Assembly: GCA_034509755.1 (NCBI GenBank)
Contig: CM067556.1
Location: 39,850,045 to 39,914,044, forward strand
Source: Anisodus tanguticus
Taxonomy: Eukaryota; Streptophyta; Magnoliopsida; Solanales; Solanaceae
Length of the DNA stretch: 64,000 nt
Reading direction: 5' to 3'
Shown here: positions 59,960-64,000 of the stretch, piece after piece
Position numbering within the stretch: the first letter of the stretch is position 1
How the letters are laid out: each line of letters starts with the position of its first letter
Translations under genes and position numbers: made by a program
Notes under the pieces: model-generated
Told to the model about the DNA's origin: nothing
Databases searched by the model: none
What the model saw: only the letters and a program-made list of their open reading frames with translations

Positions 59960-61102
59960 TTACATCACATCTAAATACTTGAAAATGAACTTATAATATT
60001 GATTGTATTAATTATGCTGATTGCATGGTGTACACATATCTATATAATCATACATGTTACATTTGGCATTTGAACTGTTGAGATACTACTGAAAGAGGCT
60101 TGGGAAGTCGGTTATCTGATATGGTACATTATACGAGAGTGATGATTGATGATGACACTTTCACAGAGCTGATATTTGATGGATTGTATGGGTATATGGA
60201 CCTCTTGAGTTCCTCATGGGTCACATAACACCTACTACAGGAGCGTGTGTATACATATGGCCATTGCATACATACATATCATCTGTGTAGCATTCATTCA
60301 TATACTTGATATGTATCTTATGATGTGTGTACTTGGTGTTGATTTTTTATAGACTTATGATATTATGGATTAATAAAAGGAATACTGATAACTTATACTT
60401 TGCAATGTTGTGAGATTTAGTTGAAGGACTTAATGGGTCTAGACGCCCTAAATGAGGTTTAGAAAAAATTGGTAACACTATGGGCAGCGTATACCTGGAA
60501 AGGATGATAAGACTTGAGAATGTTGAAAATATGGTGCACTGTTGAACTATAGGAGTTTTCGATAAGTTTGATTAACTGAACTCTTTTATACTTAACTAAC
60601 TAACTAGTAAAGAAGTATCGGAAAATGACCTACCATCATCACCGTTATAGCTAGGGTCGGTCGATGCTGCTGCTGAGTACACATGTTTTCCGTACTCACT
60701 CTACGCTTGCTGCACTCTATGTGCAGGTACCAAGTCGGAAGACGGAGGAGAAACTTGCATATGGTGCCTTGGAGATTGCTTGAGGAGTCCAGGGTGAGCC
60801 GTAGATTCTTTCCCGACATTGGAACTCCCTTCCTGTATTTATGTTGTCGTCCTTGTTACTTTCAGATAGTACATGTATTTCATTATTTATACTTGTATTT
60901 GATTTTAGAGCTTTGTACTCGTGAATACCTTATTTTGGGGGATTTCTTTCAAGCTATGTATTAAGTCCTAAGACTTGTTAATACTTCTGTTGCTTTCTTT
61001 ATTTTCTGCATTTACTTATATATATTCCGTTTTGATGACTATGGTTTGCCTATGGGTTAAGGTAGGTTCCCTCACGGCATAATAGGAATTTGGGTCATGA
61101 CA
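59960..61102 (+). repeat. Solo LTR F, 3' part
   Basis: Plus-strand LTR-like sequence ending GGAATTTGGGTCATGACA at 61102, followed by ATTTG. The LTR start at 59501 is preceded (minus strand) by GTTTG, so the target duplication matches at four of five bases. LTR F would be about 2.95 kb if the two parts are joined. Confidence 0.7.
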
Positions 61103-62035
61103 ATTTGATTCTATTTAGGTTATAGTTGACAGGCTCATGAAGTCAGCCCATTTTCTACATGTCAGAACTACCTATTTAGCGGAGGATTATGCCAAATTAT
61201 ACCTCAAGCAATAGTCCGACTTTATATGGTTCCAGTTTCTATCATATCTGACAGAGGTGCCAAGTTGACAACTAACTTCTGGAGGTCCTTCCAGAGAGGT
61301 TTGGGGTACTCAGATTAATCTCAATACAACTTTCCATCCACAGATAGACTGGCAGGCCGAGCACACTATTTAGACTCTCGAGGATATGTTGCGAGCTTGT
61401 GTCTTGGACTTCAAAGGGAGTTGGAAAGATCATCTATGGCTTATAGAGTTTTCCTATACTAACAGCTACTACTCTAGTTTCAAGATGGCACCGTATGAGG
61501 CCCTATATGGCCGAAACTGCAGATATCCCATCGGTTGGTTCGAAGTAGGTGAAATAAAGCTATTAGGGCCTGACTTGGTCTAGCACGCAGTAGAGAAGGT
61601 GAAATTGATTCAGGAGCAATTGTTAACTACCTAAAGTCGACAGAAGTCTTATTGAGATAACCGACGCCAAGACTTAGAGTTTGTTGTTGGTGATTGGGTG
61701 TTTTTGAAAGTGTCGCCTATGAAAGGCGTAATGAGATTTAGCAAGAATGACAAACTTAGCCCCAGGTACGTTGGACCGTATAAGATTGTTTAGAGAATCG
61801 GCCAAATAGCTTACAAGATTGAATTACCTCCAGAGTTGAAGCAGTTCATCCAGTATTCCATGTATCTATACTCCAAAAATGTTAAGGAAGTCATTCCCGT
61901 ATCACCCCTATAGACGATGTCCATGTCATAGATAATATATCATACGAGGAGATCATTGTAGACATCTTAGATTGTCAGGTTTGTAAGTTGAGAACCAAGA
62001 AAGTAGCTTCAGTTAAGGTACTCTAGGAATAATAA
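61103..62035 (+). pseudogene. Gypsy-E integrase, C-terminal part
   Basis: Resumes FDSI-stop-VIVDRLMKSAHFL, then TTFHPQIDWQAEHTI, TLEDMLRACVLDFKGSWKDH (about 61380), ALYGRNCRYPIGWFEVGE, DWVFLKVSPMKGVMRFSKND (about 61695) and LSPRYVGPYKIV. Several stops. A conserved tail EEIIVDILDCQ-like segment follows near 61950. Confidence 0.85.
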
Positions 62036-62468
62036 TGTAGGAAAATGACGTGGGGGGCTGAGGAGGACATGAAGTCCAGATAACCCCATTTGTTTCACAC
62101 TTCAGGTTTATATCGACACTTGTGCGATATGACTTCTCTATTCCTATTCTATTTATTGAGCTTATCTTATATATCTTGTTTAGGTGATGTTTTGGAGACA
62201 GATGTGACAGATGTGACAGATGCATCCTAGGTTTTGGCAGTTGACAGTTGAGGTGAGTTATTGCTAACCCTTTTGATGTTGGATAAATAAACGGTCGTGT
62301 GGGGTCGATATTATTTGTTGTGCTATTTTGTGGCCCTATGTTGCATTGGATATGTATTATGGATGCTTGATAGGTTTTGGATAGTCTTGTTTACAGAGGA
62401 AACTCTACCGAAATTTTCAGATTCTGAAGAGTTAAAATATTTCCTCAACATTCGAGGAAGAATGTTCT

Positions 62469-62482
62469 TAAGGGGGGAAGGA
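62469..62482 (+). promoter_or_regulatory. Gypsy-E polypurine tract
   Basis: TAAGGGGGGAAGGA directly before TGTTACACCTCG. Confidence 0.92.
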
Positions 62483-63203
62483 TGTTACACCTCGTGTTTT
62501 CATGCGTCGTCATTGTCATAATATACCTAGCTTAGGCCCGGTGATGATAGGACCCCTTCCAAGAAGTTTATAAAGGTTTACAGATGTGTTGAGTAAGTTT
62601 CGGGAAGGTTTAAGACTTAGCAAATCAACAGAATTAAGTTTCAATGAAAAATTAGACGGAGCGTCGTTTCTCGAAACTCTTTGCGAATCGCAAAGTACAA
62701 CCTGCGACTCGCAGGAAGTACATGCGAGACGCAGGAGGGACGCATGAATGGACAGAGGGGTTTGGGGCATAAGACATGCCTTGCAAGCCGAGGGTCTCTC
62801 GGAAATAACTACTCTACCTACCAAGGTAGAGGTAAGGTTTGTGTACAATCTACCCTCCACAGACCCCACTGTGTGAGATTCCAATGGGAAAGTTGTTGTT
62901 GTTGTTGTTGTTGACATGCCTTGCAAGACACAGGAAGGTCCTGCGAGTCGCAAGACCTGTCTCGGGATAGGTCAACCTTTTATTTTACTATATATAGGAT
63001 CCCCTTCGACCAAATCTTCATTTTCACTTCATTTTACAACCCTAACCAACTCATATACTCTCTCTAAGGAATTCCAAGTGAACCAAGGTAAAATCAAAGA
63101 TAAATTACGCAAATCCGACGTGGGAAATCCCGTGAACATAGTTAGATCATTTTCTTCCTTGTTTGTGACGATTTTGGAGAAGTCTTGGTGGTGAAGTAAA
63201 CTT
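62483..63203 (+). repeat. Gypsy-E right LTR, truncated
   Basis: Matches 53411-53995 plus the inserted SINE. Homology to the left LTR ends after GGTGGTGAAGTAAACTT at about 63203. TATA box CTATATATAGG at 62988-62998. The inverted word CCTGCGACTCGCAGG is intact at 62700-62714. Confidence 0.9.
62788..62912 (+). mobile_element. TS-type SINE with perfect 15-bp target duplication
   Basis: 125 bp, CCGAGGGTCTCTCGGAAATA through CTCTACCTACCAAGGTAGAG to a GTT-repeat tail. Flanked by identical GACATGCCTTGCAAG at 62773-62787 and 62913-62927. It lacks the tRNA-like 5' part, so it is 5'-truncated. The left Gypsy-E LTR is an empty site near 53700-53730. Confidence 0.93.
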
Positions 63204-64000
63204 AATTAATTTTACATATTATTAAGAGATATTTATCAATTTTATAAATTAATTAATTGATTAATATTTTATTCCGTAAAATTGAGGAAGTTGATTAATT
63301 AAACAAAAGTGTCAAGTAGAATCTCATTTTTATTCTTCAATTGGGTTCTAATTTTAAAAAGATTTTACACCCTTTTGGCTTTTATTTAATGGGAGGATTC
63401 CTATTTTCTCCCAATTGATTTTTATTTGATCAATTCGATTATAATTGAAGCCTAGGTGGCCATATTTTAAATTAATTGGAGACTGTATTTTGCAAAATTT
63501 CCATTCTCATCCCACCCTTTTTAAATATTTTGGTCTTGGGCCATTTTATTATTAATTCGGCCGAGCCAAATCGGCCAAGGATCAGACCCGGCCCACCTCA
63601 GCGTTTTAAGAGGCAATTACGCCCATCTCTTCTTCATTTCCTCATAAACGGCTAAAAGGGTATTTGAAACCCTAGCCGCCGTGCTTCTCCTTCTCTCTCA
63701 CTTCATTGCCATTTTTGGCAATGGCGCAGAGCCTTGCTTTTCTGTGAATCGTGCGTGCCTGGATGAGGAAAAGCATTAAATACTCGCCCCTCTCTCACCC
63801 ACCCCCATCGTGTCTCATACCCCCCCCCCCCCCGGCTCTTCTTGCTTTTCTGCATTACTAGGACGAAATCTTAATGAGATTTGTCTTATCCTTCACTCTG
63901 TCCGATTTTTCCGTTGGCTACGATTCAAATGTTTTCGTTTTTAAATCTAAAATCGTTGAAATGCACTTCTCCCACATCGGTTTGGATTGAAAATTTTGGG
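63204..64000. other. Unassigned stretch resembling a gene leader or LTR
   Basis: AT-rich to about 63500, then GGCCGAGCCAAATCGGCC, a pyrimidine-rich AAACCCTAGCCGCCGTGCTTC leader, and ATGGCGCAGAGCCTTGC at 63721, which stops after eight codons. A run of 14 C lies at 63820-63833. No gene is supported inside the window. Confidence 0.35.

Larger units (their letters stand above)
53411..63203 (+). mobile_element. Gypsy-E: Ty3/Gypsy with solo-LTR insertion and inversion
   Basis: Left LTR 53411-55250, primer binding site, gag and pol remnants, polypurine tract (62469-62482) and right LTR from 62483, cut at about 63203. Pol is interrupted by 57692-61102, which consists of an inserted LTR and an inverted integrase segment. 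Similar in sequence type to Gypsy-D but with distinct LTRs. No target duplication can be tested because the right LTR is truncated. Confidence 0.9.

Noticed and set aside
63721..63747. ATGGCGCAGAGCCTTGC as a start of a host gene
   Set aside because: Stops after eight codons; no continued frame or splice donor is clear before the window ends.
1..64000. CRISPR arrays, bacterial operons, rRNA or tRNA genes
   Set aside because: Nothing of this kind was seen; the sequence is plant nuclear repeat DNA, and the tRNA-like words found are primer binding sites next to LTRs.

Overview
This window reads as plant nuclear heterochromatin, most likely from a Solanaceae genome. That is an inference from recognisable repeat families: the tail of the Solanaceae TS-type SINE, Ty3/Gypsy LTRs opening TGTTACACC or TGTAACACC behind a TTAAGGGGGGAAGGA polypurine tract, and an Ogre/Tat-like element with a tRNA-Arg-type primer binding site. 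I find no intact host gene, rRNA, tRNA or CRISPR array. Almost everything is a transposable element, most of it broken and much of it nested.

Layout, left to right. (1) 1-6461: Ty1/Copia element on the minus strand (Copia-A1) with a nearly complete pol, gag in another frame, a full 5' LTR and a 3' LTR cut by the window edge. (2) 6837-10413: hAT transposon with 22-bp terminal inverted repeats, a perfect 8-bp target duplication, G-rich subterminal blocks and a frameshifted transposase. (3) 10554-15982: a Stowaway-like MITE split by a complete Ale/Retrofit-like Copia (Copia-B, 10744-15928, target duplication ATGAA). (4) 15983-19617: old AT-rich sequence with scrambled Gypsy gag and RNase H remnants and a SINE tail. 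(5) 19618-37975: a minus-strand Gypsy (Gypsy-C) split twice, by a complete plus-strand Gypsy (Gypsy-D, 22803-31574, target duplication GGTCC) and by a solo LTR of its own family (33434-35982). (6) 39255-43728: a second, internally deleted copy of the Copia-A family. (7) 45376-52855: a decayed multi-exon gene of a plant mobile-element-associated family, interrupted by the 5' part of a minus-strand Ogre/Tat-like element with an LTR of about 3.2 kb. (8) 53411-63203: plus-strand Gypsy (Gypsy-E) whose integrase region took a solo LTR and was then partly inverted. Its right LTR carries a SINE with a perfect 15-bp target duplication. (9) 63204-64000: unassigned, with a gene-leader or LTR-like look.

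The relative order of events can be read from the nesting: Gypsy-C is older than Gypsy-D and the solo LTR; the MITE is older than Copia-B; Gypsy-E is older than solo LTR F, which is older than the inversion. The observations I would follow up first are a promoter-proximal cluster of short inverted-repeat words placed just upstream of the TATA box in four different Gypsy LTR families (different words, same position), the 2.3-kb inversion inside Gypsy-E, and a templated-filler deletion scar in the second Copia-A copy.
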